DNA of 64,000 bases from Maricaulis sp965242785 (GTDB lineage Bacteria; Pseudomonadota; Alphaproteobacteria; Caulobacterales; Maricaulaceae), in NCBI GenBank assembly GCA_965242785.1, contig CBDETA010000003.1:248001-312000 (forward strand), read 5' to 3'. Each line of letters begins with the position of its first letter. Positions within the stretch are counted from its first letter, which is position 1. A program made the position numbers and the translations under genes. Of this stretch, positions 25,507 through 33,771 are shown in pieces. The notes under the pieces were generated by a model that worked only from the letters and a program-made list of their open reading frames with translations, ran no database searches and was not told the origin of the DNA.

Positions 25507-26775
25507 TCAGTGGGGTGCGGCACTCGGTGTGGCGTCTGCAACAGCAGCGGTGACGGTCTTCCCGTGTCGCCGACCATTGAGCCAGCCGCCAACCCAGGTC
25601 CGGCGGACCAGGAGGTGATAGCTGCCCAGCAGGACGGCCATCGTCACCGCCAGAATTCCAACCAGTTTGAGAATGCCGGGCACCGGCCAGTCCGACACCA
25701 GGACCTGCAGCGCCATGACCACGGGAATGTGCATCAGATAGACCCAGTAAGAGGCGTCGGCCTGATAGCGCCAGAAGGCACTTTTGCGCTTGAACACGAT
25801 CAGCGCGAGACCGGTCAGACCGAAAGTCCAGGTCCAAACCGCCAGCATGTAGCCAGCAGCAACCGGCAGGCGGTCAAGGCCCGGTGCGACGGGGATAAAA
25901 CTGGGGATCAGACCCAGCTGTGTCACCAGCCACACGGTCAGACCCAGGGCAGCGGCCAGATTGATCCACCAGCTGCGCTTCCAGGCTTCAAGCACCAGGT
26001 CGCTCGATCGGTGCACCACCCAGCCGGTAGCAAAGGCCAGCCCGTAAGCCAAAAGGGCGCCGGAATTGGGAATGAGGCCGCGGTCCGGCGTGGGAATGCC
26101 CAGCCAGGCCCACCATTCCGTCGCCTGCATGAACCAGACGGTCATCGGTGCGGCCAGCACGATCACACCCAACGGCGTGCGGGCGAACAGGCGCACGATC
26201 GCATCGATGACCCGGCCGCTGATGTCGGCCCGATCGACCAGGCGCATCAGTCCGGCGAGCGGAATGCAAACGGCGTAGAAGATCGCCAGCACATAGAGGA
26301 ACCACATGTGGGTGAGCGGGAAGGTTTCGGCCGTCAGGGGCGGGGTTTCACCGTCCGGCGGCGTGCCGCCATTGGCCTTGATCGCGCCCCAGATGACGAT
26401 GGCCACGATGGCGCTGAAGATCGGCAGCCACAGAACGATGAAGGGCAGGGCGATGCGCTTGGTCCGGTCCATCGTGAAGCCCAGGAAGCCCTTGGCGTTG
26501 AGGGCCAGGCGGGCGAAATAGCCGGCGATCAGGAAGAACAGCGTCATCCGGAAAATGTGCGGCACGAAAAAGGTAAGGCCGAACACGGCGTCGGCCTGGC
26601 TGTCCTGCACGATCCAGATCGGATAGCCGGACACCAGCGACATGCCGGTGTGCAGGAACACGCCCAGCAACAGGGCGATGGCGCGCACGGCGTCCAGGGC
26701 ATGCAGCCGGTTGGAAGGGGGCGGGGTGCCGGCAGCGCCGTAGGGCGCCGGGGCAGAGGGACTGTGGTCGGTCAT
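25507..26775 (-). CDS. membrane acyltransferase, acyltransferase-3 family (OpgC/MdoC-like)
   Basis: Acyltransferase-3 proteins O-acylate sugars of glucans, lipopolysaccharide or peptidoglycan using a cytosolic acyl donor. The 422-residue protein opens with the family signature RLHALDAVRAIALLLGVFLH (the His after GVFL is conserved), has a second motif FFLIAGYFARL with RTKRIALPF, and about ten transmembrane helices. The similarity to OpgC (glucan succinylation) is by overall look only. Start ATG 26775 has GGAG upstream. It has its own promoter with an overlapping palindromic operator. Confidence 0.87.
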   Translation of the reverse strand: MTDHSPSAPAPYGAAGTPPPSNRLHALDAVRAIALLLGVFLHTGMSLVSGYPIWIVQDSQADAVFGLTFFVPHIFRMTLFFLIAGYFARLALNAKGFLGFTMDRTKRIALPFIVLWLPIFSAIVAIVIWGAIKANGGTPPDGETPPLTAETFPLTHMWFLYVLAIFYAVCIPLAGLMRLVDRADISGRVIDAIVRLFARTPLGVIVLAAPMTVWFMQATEWWAWLGIPTPDRGLIPNSGALLAYGLAFATGWVVHRSSDLVLEAWKRSWWINLAAALGLTVWLVTQLGLIPSFIPVAPGLDRLPVAAGYMLAVWTWTFGLTGLALIVFKRKSAFWRYQADASYWVYLMHIPVVMALQVLVSDWPVPGILKLVGILAVTMAVLLGSYHLLVRRTWVGGWLNGRRHGKTVTAAVADATPSAAPH

Positions 26776-26836
26776 GCCGAACTCCGGTCTGCGACATGGG
26801 CCGATGAGCCACGTCTGAGGATCGATGATCGGCATC

Positions 26837-26871
26837 TAGCACAGACAAGTTTAAAAAACAAACTGGTCTGC
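26837..26871 (-). promoter_or_regulatory. promoter with overlapping TetR-like operator for the acyltransferase gene
   Basis: An 11-base inverted repeat, CAGACAAGTTT / AAACTGGTCTG (26842-26852 and 26860-26870; one mismatch, 7-base A-rich spacer). On the minus strand it contains the -35 candidate TTGTTT, followed 17 bases later by TAGATG. Overlap of operator and -35 suggests repression; the arms resemble AGAC-type TetR operators. No tetR gene is in the window. Confidence 0.6.
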
Positions 26872-26995
26872 CAATCTGGGTGGAAACTTGGAGCGCGCGT
26901 GGCCATTGAAGGATGGAAAGTCCGGCCGGTGACTGGGGGGGCGGAGACGGCGGCAGGGCGCAATTTTCACTTAGCAAGGCCCTGAAAAACCGCAC

Positions 26996-27025
26996 AAAAA
27001 AAGAGCCGGCGCTTGGCACCGGCTC
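26996..27025 (-). terminator. terminator of the M23-bactofilin unit
   Basis: Stem GAGCCGG / CCGGCTC (27003-27009 and 27019-27025), extended by GC pairs past one mismatch; on the minus strand it is followed by seven T residues (27002-26996). It lies 26 bases past the bactofilin stop. Confidence 0.88.
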
Positions 27026-27050
27026 GATCTTTTAAAAACGCTGTTGCGTT

Positions 27051-27608
27051 CTAGAAGCTGGACTTGGACGCTGCCATCGGCGGCTCCAGATCACCCAGCG
27101 GATCCTGGCTCTTGGGCGAGGGCGGCTTGCTGTCCGATGCCGCGCTGGACGACTTGGCGTCCGATTTGGCCGAAGCCGCGGCCGGTTTGGCTGTCGGGGC
27201 ATCCTTCAGCGGATCGGAGGAGTGACGGCAATGGCCGTCGAAGAAGGCACCGCTTTCAACCGACAGGGCGGCGTGGACAATGTCGCCTTCAATGCGGGCC
27301 GTGGAGGCCAGCTGCACCTGGCGGGCGCGCACGCTACCGGTCACCTTGCCGCGGATGATCACGGTCTCGGCCTGGACTTCACCGCTGACCGAGGCGTCCT
27401 CGCCGATGATCAGGGAGCCGGCTTTGATATCGCCATCCACCTGGCCATCCAGCTGGATTTCGCCGTCGGAGACGATCGAGCCCGTCAGGACGAGATCGCT
27501 GGAAAGAATGGAGGGGGCTTTCGATTTCATGGCAGTCCTTTTCGGGGGGGCACTCGCTTGCGAGCCCTGATCGGAAAACGGTTGGTCTTTGTTACCCTTG
27601 TTGAACAT
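27051..27608 (-). CDS. bactofilin
   Basis: Bactofilins polymerise into non-nucleotide filaments that scaffold wall enzymes, for example in stalk or cell-shape control. The 185-residue protein has a basic N-terminal tail, a central right-handed beta-helix domain (about 33-130) with the repeating pattern DGEIQLDGQVDGDIKAGSL, EDASVSGEVQAETVIIRG and KVTGSVRARQVQL, and a disordered Ser/Lys/Pro-rich tail ending KSSF. It overlaps the upstream M23 peptidase gene by 17 bases; this bactofilin-M23 pairing is widespread and suggests the filament positions the peptidase. Confidence 0.95.
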   Translation of the reverse strand: MFNKGNKDQPFSDQGSQASAPPKRTAMKSKAPSILSSDLVLTGSIVSDGEIQLDGQVDGDIKAGSLIIGEDASVSGEVQAETVIIRGKVTGSVRARQVQLASTARIEGDIVHAALSVESGAFFDGHCRHSSDPLKDAPTAKPAAASAKSDAKSSSAASDSKPPSPKSQDPLGDLEPPMAASKSSF

Positions 27609-28842
27609 ATTGTCCGGCTCTCAATAGTCGGTTCGGATCGATCGCGGATCCGTTGTACCAGATTTCATAGTGCAAATGCGTCGCGGTGCTGCGCCCGGTC
27701 GAGCCCATCCCCCCGATGAGCTGGCCACGCTCGACTACATCACCACGCCGCACGGCTATTTCATGGAGATGGCCGTAACGGGTGACAAATCCGTAGCCAT
27801 GATCGATCTCCACCGTGCGACCATAGCCCGAGCGCCAGCCTGCGTAAATGACCCGGCCGGGTCCGGATGCGATGATGGGGGCGCGCCGGTAGGCGGCGAA
27901 ATCCATGCCCCGGTGCGGCGTCGGACGGCCGTTGAACGGGTCAATGCGGACACCGAAATCACTGGTCTGGCGATAGTCGACGCCGATCGGCACGCCCAGC
28001 GGGCCGGCATCGACGAAATCCTCGAGTTCCTCCACCTCCAGCAGACGCGCTGCGATCCGCGCAATCCGTGAGGAGAAGGCGCCGTCCAGTTCGACACCGC
28101 CGGCGCCTGAAGGCGTCGCGATGAAGTCGCTCGCCGAGATCGGCTCGAACGGACCGCCACGCTCTTCCGCATTGCGGTTGTCGGCGATGACATCCTCGAT
28201 GTTCAGACCGGTCAGGCGCAGCACGGCCCGCAGATTCTGCAGCCGGGCCTCGGTCGCATCCTCGGCCTGGGCCAGGACAGAATCCTGTTCGCCCATGAGG
28301 AAGGAAATCTGGTCTTCCGGATTGTCGGATAGCGCGGCCACATTGACCAGCGGGTCACGGGCTTCGCGGGGGGTCGGGTCGGCCGGCGTGGCGGCCATCA
28401 ACACACGACCGTCTTCCATGGCCGGCGAGGGCGCCAGGTCCTGACCGGTCAGTTGTTCGGCGAAATCAACCAGCTGGCGCAGGGTTTCGTGCCGCATCTG
28501 GAATTCATAGGCGGTGCGGTCGAACTCCTCCATGCGTGATTCCATGAAGGAGATGACGGTGGCCTCATTGGCCTGGGCCTCTGCGACCATGCGGTGGTAA
28601 TTGATGCGCTCGCGCTCCAGCTCGGCGTCCTTGGCGGCCAGGGCGCGATCATGGAAGGCGACGGAGACCGTGGCAAAGCAGAGCCAGCCTGCCAGAACCG
28701 TCGCACCTGCGAGCGCGCCGATCTGGATACCGGTCGAAATGGCAAAATAGCGGACCTGGCCATCAGAGCGATGATAGATCTGCCGGTCCGGAAACCAGCG
28801 CTGCGCCGTGCCCCAAATGGCTTCTTTTACTTGAGAAATCAT
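27592..28842 (-). CDS. M23 (LytM) family peptidase, membrane-anchored
   Basis: Zinc endopeptidase that cuts peptidoglycan crosslinks. The 416-residue protein has a cytosolic N-terminus (MISQVKEAIWGTAQRWFPDR), one transmembrane helix (about residues 45-66), a long coiled-coil region (ALAAKDAELERERINYHRMV through EQLTGQ), a linker, and a C-terminal M23 domain. Zinc ligands are visible in TPHRGMDFA and in ATHLHYEIW, with the conserved RYGHLHEIAVRRGDVV strand, so it appears catalytically competent. The start at 28842 was chosen because it gives the normal topology; the earlier ATG at 28932 adds 30 atypical residues. Its end overlaps the bactofilin start. Confidence 0.92.
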   Translation of the reverse strand: MISQVKEAIWGTAQRWFPDRQIYHRSDGQVRYFAISTGIQIGALAGATVLAGWLCFATVSVAFHDRALAAKDAELERERINYHRMVAEAQANEATVISFMESRMEEFDRTAYEFQMRHETLRQLVDFAEQLTGQDLAPSPAMEDGRVLMAATPADPTPREARDPLVNVAALSDNPEDQISFLMGEQDSVLAQAEDATEARLQNLRAVLRLTGLNIEDVIADNRNAEERGGPFEPISASDFIATPSGAGGVELDGAFSSRIARIAARLLEVEELEDFVDAGPLGVPIGVDYRQTSDFGVRIDPFNGRPTPHRGMDFAAYRRAPIIASGPGRVIYAGWRSGYGRTVEIDHGYGFVTRYGHLHEIAVRRGDVVERGQLIGGMGSTGRSTATHLHYEIWYNGSAIDPNRLLRAGQYVQQG

Positions 28843-28945
28843 CCGCAACGTCGCTCGGAAACTGCCCGCCCAAAACCCCGTGGCGAGCATGTGACACAAA
28901 AGCTCACCCAAATTCAATACATGCCCATGCAAGTGCCGGACCGGT

Positions 28946-29749
28946 TCAGACCAAGGGCAAGTAATAGCGGGTGGGAAATTCCGCGGCGTCGCGGGCAGGA
29001 ATGTTGAAGGGCGGTTTCAGATTTCCACGGAAATACTGTCGAACCAGCGCCTGGAAATAGTCCGGCGGGGGGGTGTCCTGCCGGCGGCACAGAGACAGGA
29101 ACCAGCGCATGCCGGCAGCCACATGACCGACCTCCTCGGCATAAATGACCTTCAGCACGGCAGCACTTTCCCGATCTCCCGCCGATTCGAGTCGCCGGAT
29201 CATCCCCGGCGTGACGTCGAGTCCACGCGCTTCCAGCACCAGCGGCGCCACGGCCAGCCTGGCAGCCAGAGATCCGGCGGTTGCCCGGGCGGCATCCCAT
29301 AGACCGTCATGGGCGGGCAGGGCGCCATAGTGGCTGTCCAGCGCCTCCAGCCGGTCCGCCACCATCACGAAATGGCGGGCCTCGTCATCACCGACGCCGA
29401 TCCAGTCATCGATGAAGGACCGGCGTTCGTCGTCGCTGATCTGCGGATCAAGGCCGAAACGGACGACCAGGTCGAAGGCCAGGTCGATGGCGTTGAACTC
29501 GATGTGCGCGATGGCGTGCATCAGGGCAGCCCGGCCAGCCTGGCTGTTGAGCCGGCGCCGCGGCACCTTGCCCGGCACGACGAGCGGCGGCGTTTCGGGA
29601 CGGGCCGGAGCGTCGGGAACCGCGACCGCATCGCCGATTTCCAGCGCACCGGAGCGCCAGGCCGCTGCCGTGGCTCGGGCCGCGGCGGCCTTGGCGCGCG
29701 GGTCTGCCGTCAGCAGCACATCCCGGGCCTGCTCCAGCAAGCTGGTCAT
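28946..29749 (-). CDS. DUF455 family ferritin-like protein
   Basis: A 267-residue helical protein of the DUF455 family, which belongs to the ferritin-like superfamily. Likely di-iron ligands are in AHIEFNAIDLAFDLV, GDDEARHFVMVADRLEAL (E-x-x-H) and IYAEEVGHVAAGMRWF (E-E-x-x-H). The reaction is not known; some relatives modify tRNA or act on small substrates. The ATG lies two bases after the Bcp stop, so the genes are co-translated, which hints at a joint role in handling peroxide or oxygen (inference). The start at 29749 (MTSLLEQARDVLL) is preferred because the upstream frame overlaps bcp. Confidence 0.88.
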   Translation of the reverse strand: MTSLLEQARDVLLTADPRAKAAAARATAAAWRSGALEIGDAVAVPDAPARPETPPLVVPGKVPRRRLNSQAGRAALMHAIAHIEFNAIDLAFDLVVRFGLDPQISDDERRSFIDDWIGVGDDEARHFVMVADRLEALDSHYGALPAHDGLWDAARATAGSLAARLAVAPLVLEARGLDVTPGMIRRLESAGDRESAAVLKVIYAEEVGHVAAGMRWFLSLCRRQDTPPPDYFQALVRQYFRGNLKPPFNIPARDAAEFPTRYYLPLV

Positions 29750-29751
29750 GA

Positions 29752-30225
29752 TCAGGCGGCGAGCTGGCGGGCGGCCTCCAGGACGGCCTCGGCATGTCCC
29801 TTCACCTTCACCTTGCGCCACACCTGCGCGATCCTGCCCTGCGCATCGATCAGGAAGGTGGCCCGTTCGATGCCCATGTATTCGCGCCCGTAGAGCTTTT
29901 TGAGGACCCAGACACCATAGGCCTCGCACAGCGAACCGTCCTCGTCCGAGACCAGGCGGACATCCAGGTCGTGCTTGGCCTTGAAATTGTCGTGCCGTTT
30001 CACGCTATCCTTGGACACGCCGATGATGATCGTGTTGGCTTGCCGGAAATCGGACGCCGCCCGGGTGAAGTCGATCGCTTCCGTAGTGCAGCCAGGCGTA
30101 TCGTCTTTCGGGTAGAAATAGAGCACAACGTTCTGGCCCTTCAGCGCGGCCAGGTCGATCTCGCCGCCGCCATCGGCAGGGCGTGTGAAAGTCGGAGCAA
30201 GGTCGCCGGTCTTGAGTTCAGTCAT
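29752..30225 (-). CDS. bcp: Bcp-type thioredoxin-dependent peroxiredoxin
   Basis: Reduces hydrogen peroxide and alkyl hydroperoxides through a peroxidatic cysteine. The 157-residue protein has the thioredoxin fold with YFYPKDDTPGCTTEAIDF; the peroxidatic Cys is in PGCTTE. E. coli Bcp has its resolving Cys five residues later (TPGCTVQAC), but this protein has Ile at the matching position. A second cysteine is in EDGSLCEAYGVW, so the mechanism may be 1-Cys or use this distant residue. The remainder is typical: IERATFLIDAQGRIAQVWRK. The start at 30225 (MTELKTGDLAP) is the family start. The gene diverges from the AsmA-like gene. Confidence 0.94.
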   Translation of the reverse strand: MTELKTGDLAPTFTRPADGGGEIDLAALKGQNVVLYFYPKDDTPGCTTEAIDFTRAASDFRQANTIIIGVSKDSVKRHDNFKAKHDLDVRLVSDEDGSLCEAYGVWVLKKLYGREYMGIERATFLIDAQGRIAQVWRKVKVKGHAEAVLEAARQLAA

Positions 30226-30330
30226 CCTAATCCTCGTGCGCTTGAAGTCCTCGGTCGGGCTTGGCTGTTCCTGTAGATTGCGCACACCACCCCGGGCGTC
30301 CAGAGGTGCGGCTGCGGAGCGGATGGCCCG

Positions 30331-33300
30331 ATGCTGAAAAAATCGGTCAAATGGAGCCTGATCTACCTGCTGGAAGCGGTCGCCGTTCTGCTTGCCCTGG
30401 CGATCTTCGGTGCCGGTGCCATCCTGTGGCGCCTGTCCAGCGGACCGGTCGAACTGGATTTCCTGCGCGAGGACGCCCAGCACATGCTGGCCGAAGCCTT
30501 CGAGGGAGATGTGGTTGCCCTGGGCCGTCTTGAGGCGCGGTTTGATCGGGACAGTCGCGCCTTGGTGCTTTCGGCCCAGGATGTCACCGTGGCCGATCTC
30601 ACCGGCGAGGTGATCACGCGCGCGCCGCGCATCGAGGCCGGACTGGCGATTGATGCGCTGATCTTTGGCCGGTTGGAGCCGGTCAGTCTGGACGTTCAGG
30701 GCGGGTCCGTTTCGATCGTGCGTCGGAGCGATGGTGCCGTCGGGGCCGGGCTGGGCAGTGTCGCCCGCGTCGCGCAGACCGCCCGCCTGCCCGAGCGCGG
30801 TGGCGATGACAGCGCCAGCCTGTTCCAGATCCTGGATGACCCGCGTGCCGTCAGCGGTCCCTTTGCCCGCCTGTCATCCGTTCGCATCCAGTCGGCCTCG
30901 GTGCGCATCGTGGACGAGCAGACCGATCTCGACTGGTTGGTCAGTGACGCCGGCGTCGAGTTCGATCGGTCTGCGCGGCAGCTGCGACTGGCGATCATCG
31001 GATCGCTGGCCACGCCGTCCGGATTTGCGCCGGTCGAACTGCAGCTGGAAGCCGGCGCCGATCTGGAGAACCTGCTTTTCATCGCCCGGTTTGACCAGTT
31101 GTCGCCGGCCGGCGTGCTGCCGGCCCAGGGACCGTTGGCCCCGCTGCGCGCCCTGGATGCACCGGTGCATTTCGATGTGGTGGTCGATGCGACCCGGGCG
31201 AACGGCATCCGGTCGGCCTCGCTCATTCTGGATGTGGGGGCGGGGAACCTCCTGACCGGCGGCGAGACCCGGGCCATCCGCGGCGCCTATGTGTCGGCCG
31301 GCTTCGACCCGGTCCAGGGCGAGCTGAACATCCATGAAGGCCGGATCGAGTCGGACATGCTGACTGTGTCGCTGTCCGGCCAGGTGACCGAGCTGGATGG
31401 CTATGTCGGGGCGCTACCCACACGGGGGCGGTTCGAACTGGCCGTCGGTCCTGGCACGCTGGATTTGGGAGAGATCTTCGCCGCCAATCCGCAATGGCAG
31501 TCCTTGCGGGCCAGCGGCATGTTGCGCCTGGACGAGCTGGCGGTGGATTTCGAAACGCTCGCGCTGGCTGTCGACAACGTGGTGACCCGGCTCAGCGGCA
31601 CCGCTTCGCTGTCGCCGCGCGAAGATGGCCGCTTGCTGCCGCAATTGCGCCTGTCCGGTCCGATCGAGGGCGATGTCCAGCCGGATACCGTGCTGGCATT
31701 CTGGCCGGTCGCGGTGGCCGACAGCGCGCGGCAGTGGGTGGTCGAGCACGTCGTTTCGGGGCGCTTTTACAATGCCCGGTTTGATCTTGACCTGCGCGCC
31801 GAAGACATCGAGGCCGGAGCGCTGCCAAATGAGCACATGACGCTGAGCTTCGACTTCGAGAATGCCCGCGTCTTCTTCCTGACCACGATGACGCCGATCA
31901 CTGGCGGGCGGGGCTCGGCCGTTTTGCGCGGCAATGCCTTCGAGGTCGACATGCGCGCCGGTCGGATTGGCGGTATCGAACTGTTGAGCGGTTTTGTCGA
32001 CATTCCCCGACTCAATCCGAAAGGCGCGATTGCCCGCTATGGCGGCCGGGCCCGCGGCGCAGCGTCTGAAATCCTGGCGCTGATCGATCAGCCGCCGATG
32101 TATTTGGTTTCGGATTACGGCCTTGATCCGGCGTCGGTCGGTGGAACGGGCGAAATCGATTTCGAGATCCGCCGGGCCATGCTGACTGACGTCCCGATCG
32201 AAGAGATCGGATTCTATGTCAACGGAATCGTCCGGGATGCCAGCCTGGATGTGCCTGGTACGGCGTATCGGCTGACCGGGGGCACGGTCGAGGTGACGGC
32301 GGAACCGGACGGCCTGCTGGCGCATGGCGATGCCCAGCTGCTCGACACGCCTGTGACGGTGACCTGGGACGAGCGTTTCGGCCTGCCGGACGATGAGCCC
32401 TCGACCCGGATCGCGTTGGAAGCGGCCCTGAGTGCCCAGTCGCTGGACGCTCTGAACCTGCCTGTGCGGCGCTATTTCGACGGACCTGTGCGGATTTCGG
32501 CCAATGCGGTCTCAGAGGGGCTGGACCTGCGTTCGGTGACCCTGCACGCCGATCTGACTGATGCCCTGCTGGAATTGCCCGCCGGGCTGTGGAGCAAGGA
32601 ACCCGGCGTTGCGGGCACGGCAGACATCGTCATGTCCACGGACGAGGATGGCCGTTACCTGCTGGACCGGGTCGCGGTTGAATCGGAAGGCTTCAGTCTC
32701 GAGGCTGCGGCAGACCTTTCAGCCGAGGGCCGGCTGGAACGCATCGATTTCAGCCGCTTCCAGCTGGACGGGCTGGCGGATGTCGAAGGCGGTCTGGTCA
32801 TTCCGGCTTCGGCGGACGGGCCGATCCAGCTGCAGGTTTCCGGCCGCTATGTCGATGTCAGCGATTTTGTCGGCCAGATTTCCTCGGCTGGAGAGGGTGG
32901 TGCCAGCCTGCCTCTGTCGATCAATATGGATGTGGGTCGCCTGATCCTGTCAGACCGATCGGTGCTGGATGATTTCAGCCTGATCTGGCGGAGCGAGACG
33001 GCTGGAATTCGCGCGGCCAGCGTTTCGGGGCGTGGCGTGGACGGGCCTTTCCAGGCTTCGTTCGGCGCGCGTCAGGCCGGCGAGGAGCGCGAATTCAGTG
33101 TCCGCGCCCAGTCACTGGAGCGGATCGCCTCGCTGGTCGGGCTGGAAGACTATGCGCTGGGCGGCCAGCTGGCGATTCTCGGCTCCGCGCCGCCGCTGGG
33201 CACCGAGGGTCCGCTGACGGCCCGGATCGAGGTGAATGACCTGACCCTGGTCCGCGTGCCGGTGCTGGCCCGTATCCTGGCGGCGGGGTCCTTCCAGGGA

Positions 33301-33771
33301 CTGGCGGCCCTGCTCAATGGCGAGGGGATCAGTTTTGAACGGGTCGAGGCCGACATTCTCTACGAGGATGGGCTCTTGACCATCGGCGAAGCCCGCGCCG
33401 CCGGCAATTCACTCGGGGTGACGGCGGCTGGAACCATCGACTTTGCCGGCGAGCAGGCCGCCATCGACGGCAATCTGGCGCCATCCTATGTCGTCAACTC
33501 CATGTTCGGGGAGCTGCCGGTGATCGGCGACATCCTGGTCTCGCGACCAGGCGAGGGCGTGATCGGGATCACCTATTCCGTCGAGGGGCCGTTCGACAGC
33601 CTGACCGTCTTCGCCAATCCGCTGGCAGCCTTCGCGCCCGGCGTCCTGCGGCGGATATTCGAGGGCACCGCCGCCGAGCGGGCCGCGCGTGATCGTGCCG
33701 AACAGCCTGCAGACGCGCCCGAGCCCCAATCTCCCGAGCCACAAGCCCCCGAGCCGCCTTCACCGGAATGA
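30331..33771 (+). CDS. large AsmA-like / DUF3971 (YhdP-type) envelope protein
   Basis: A 1146-residue protein with a single N-terminal transmembrane helix (about 10-33, SLIYLLEAVAVLLALAIFGA) and a very long periplasmic part of repeating beta-strands with DUF3971 and AsmA_2 character (for example QLRLSGPIEGDVQPDTVLAF, EHVVSGRFYNARFDLDLRAE and, near the C-terminus, VTAAGTIDFAGEQAAIDGNL). YhdP/TamB/AsmA proteins form hydrophobic-groove bridges thought to carry phospholipids to the outer membrane. The tail is an unusual Pro/Glu repeat (PEPQSPEPQAPEPPSPE). The stop codon directly abuts the stop of convergent tyrS within TGATCA. Confidence 0.88.
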   Translation: MLKKSVKWSLIYLLEAVAVLLALAIFGAGAILWRLSSGPVELDFLREDAQHMLAEAFEGDVVALGRLEARFDRDSRALVLSAQDVTVADLTGEVITRAPRIEAGLAIDALIFGRLEPVSLDVQGGSVSIVRRSDGAVGAGLGSVARVAQTARLPERGGDDSASLFQILDDPRAVSGPFARLSSVRIQSASVRIVDEQTDLDWLVSDAGVEFDRSARQLRLAIIGSLATPSGFAPVELQLEAGADLENLLFIARFDQLSPAGVLPAQGPLAPLRALDAPVHFDVVVDATRANGIRSASLILDVGAGNLLTGGETRAIRGAYVSAGFDPVQGELNIHEGRIESDMLTVSLSGQVTELDGYVGALPTRGRFELAVGPGTLDLGEIFAANPQWQSLRASGMLRLDELAVDFETLALAVDNVVTRLSGTASLSPREDGRLLPQLRLSGPIEGDVQPDTVLAFWPVAVADSARQWVVEHVVSGRFYNARFDLDLRAEDIEAGALPNEHMTLSFDFENARVFFLTTMTPITGGRGSAVLRGNAFEVDMRAGRIGGIELLSGFVDIPRLNPKGAIARYGGRARGAASEILALIDQPPMYLVSDYGLDPASVGGTGEIDFEIRRAMLTDVPIEEIGFYVNGIVRDASLDVPGTAYRLTGGTVEVTAEPDGLLAHGDAQLLDTPVTVTWDERFGLPDDEPSTRIALEAALSAQSLDALNLPVRRYFDGPVRISANAVSEGLDLRSVTLHADLTDALLELPAGLWSKEPGVAGTADIVMSTDEDGRYLLDRVAVESEGFSLEAAADLSAEGRLERIDFSRFQLDGLADVEGGLVIPASADGPIQLQVSGRYVDVSDFVGQISSAGEGGASLPLSINMDVGRLILSDRSVLDDFSLIWRSETAGIRAASVSGRGVDGPFQASFGARQAGEEREFSVRAQSLERIASLVGLEDYALGGQLAILGSAPPLGTEGPLTARIEVNDLTLVRVPVLARILAAGSFQGLAALLNGEGISFERVEADILYEDGLLTIGEARAAGNSLGVTAAGTIDFAGEQAAIDGNLAPSYVVNSMFGELPVIGDILVSRPGEGVIGITYSVEGPFDSLTVFANPLAAFAPGVLRRIFEGTAAERAARDRAEQPADAPEPQSPEPQAPEPPSPE

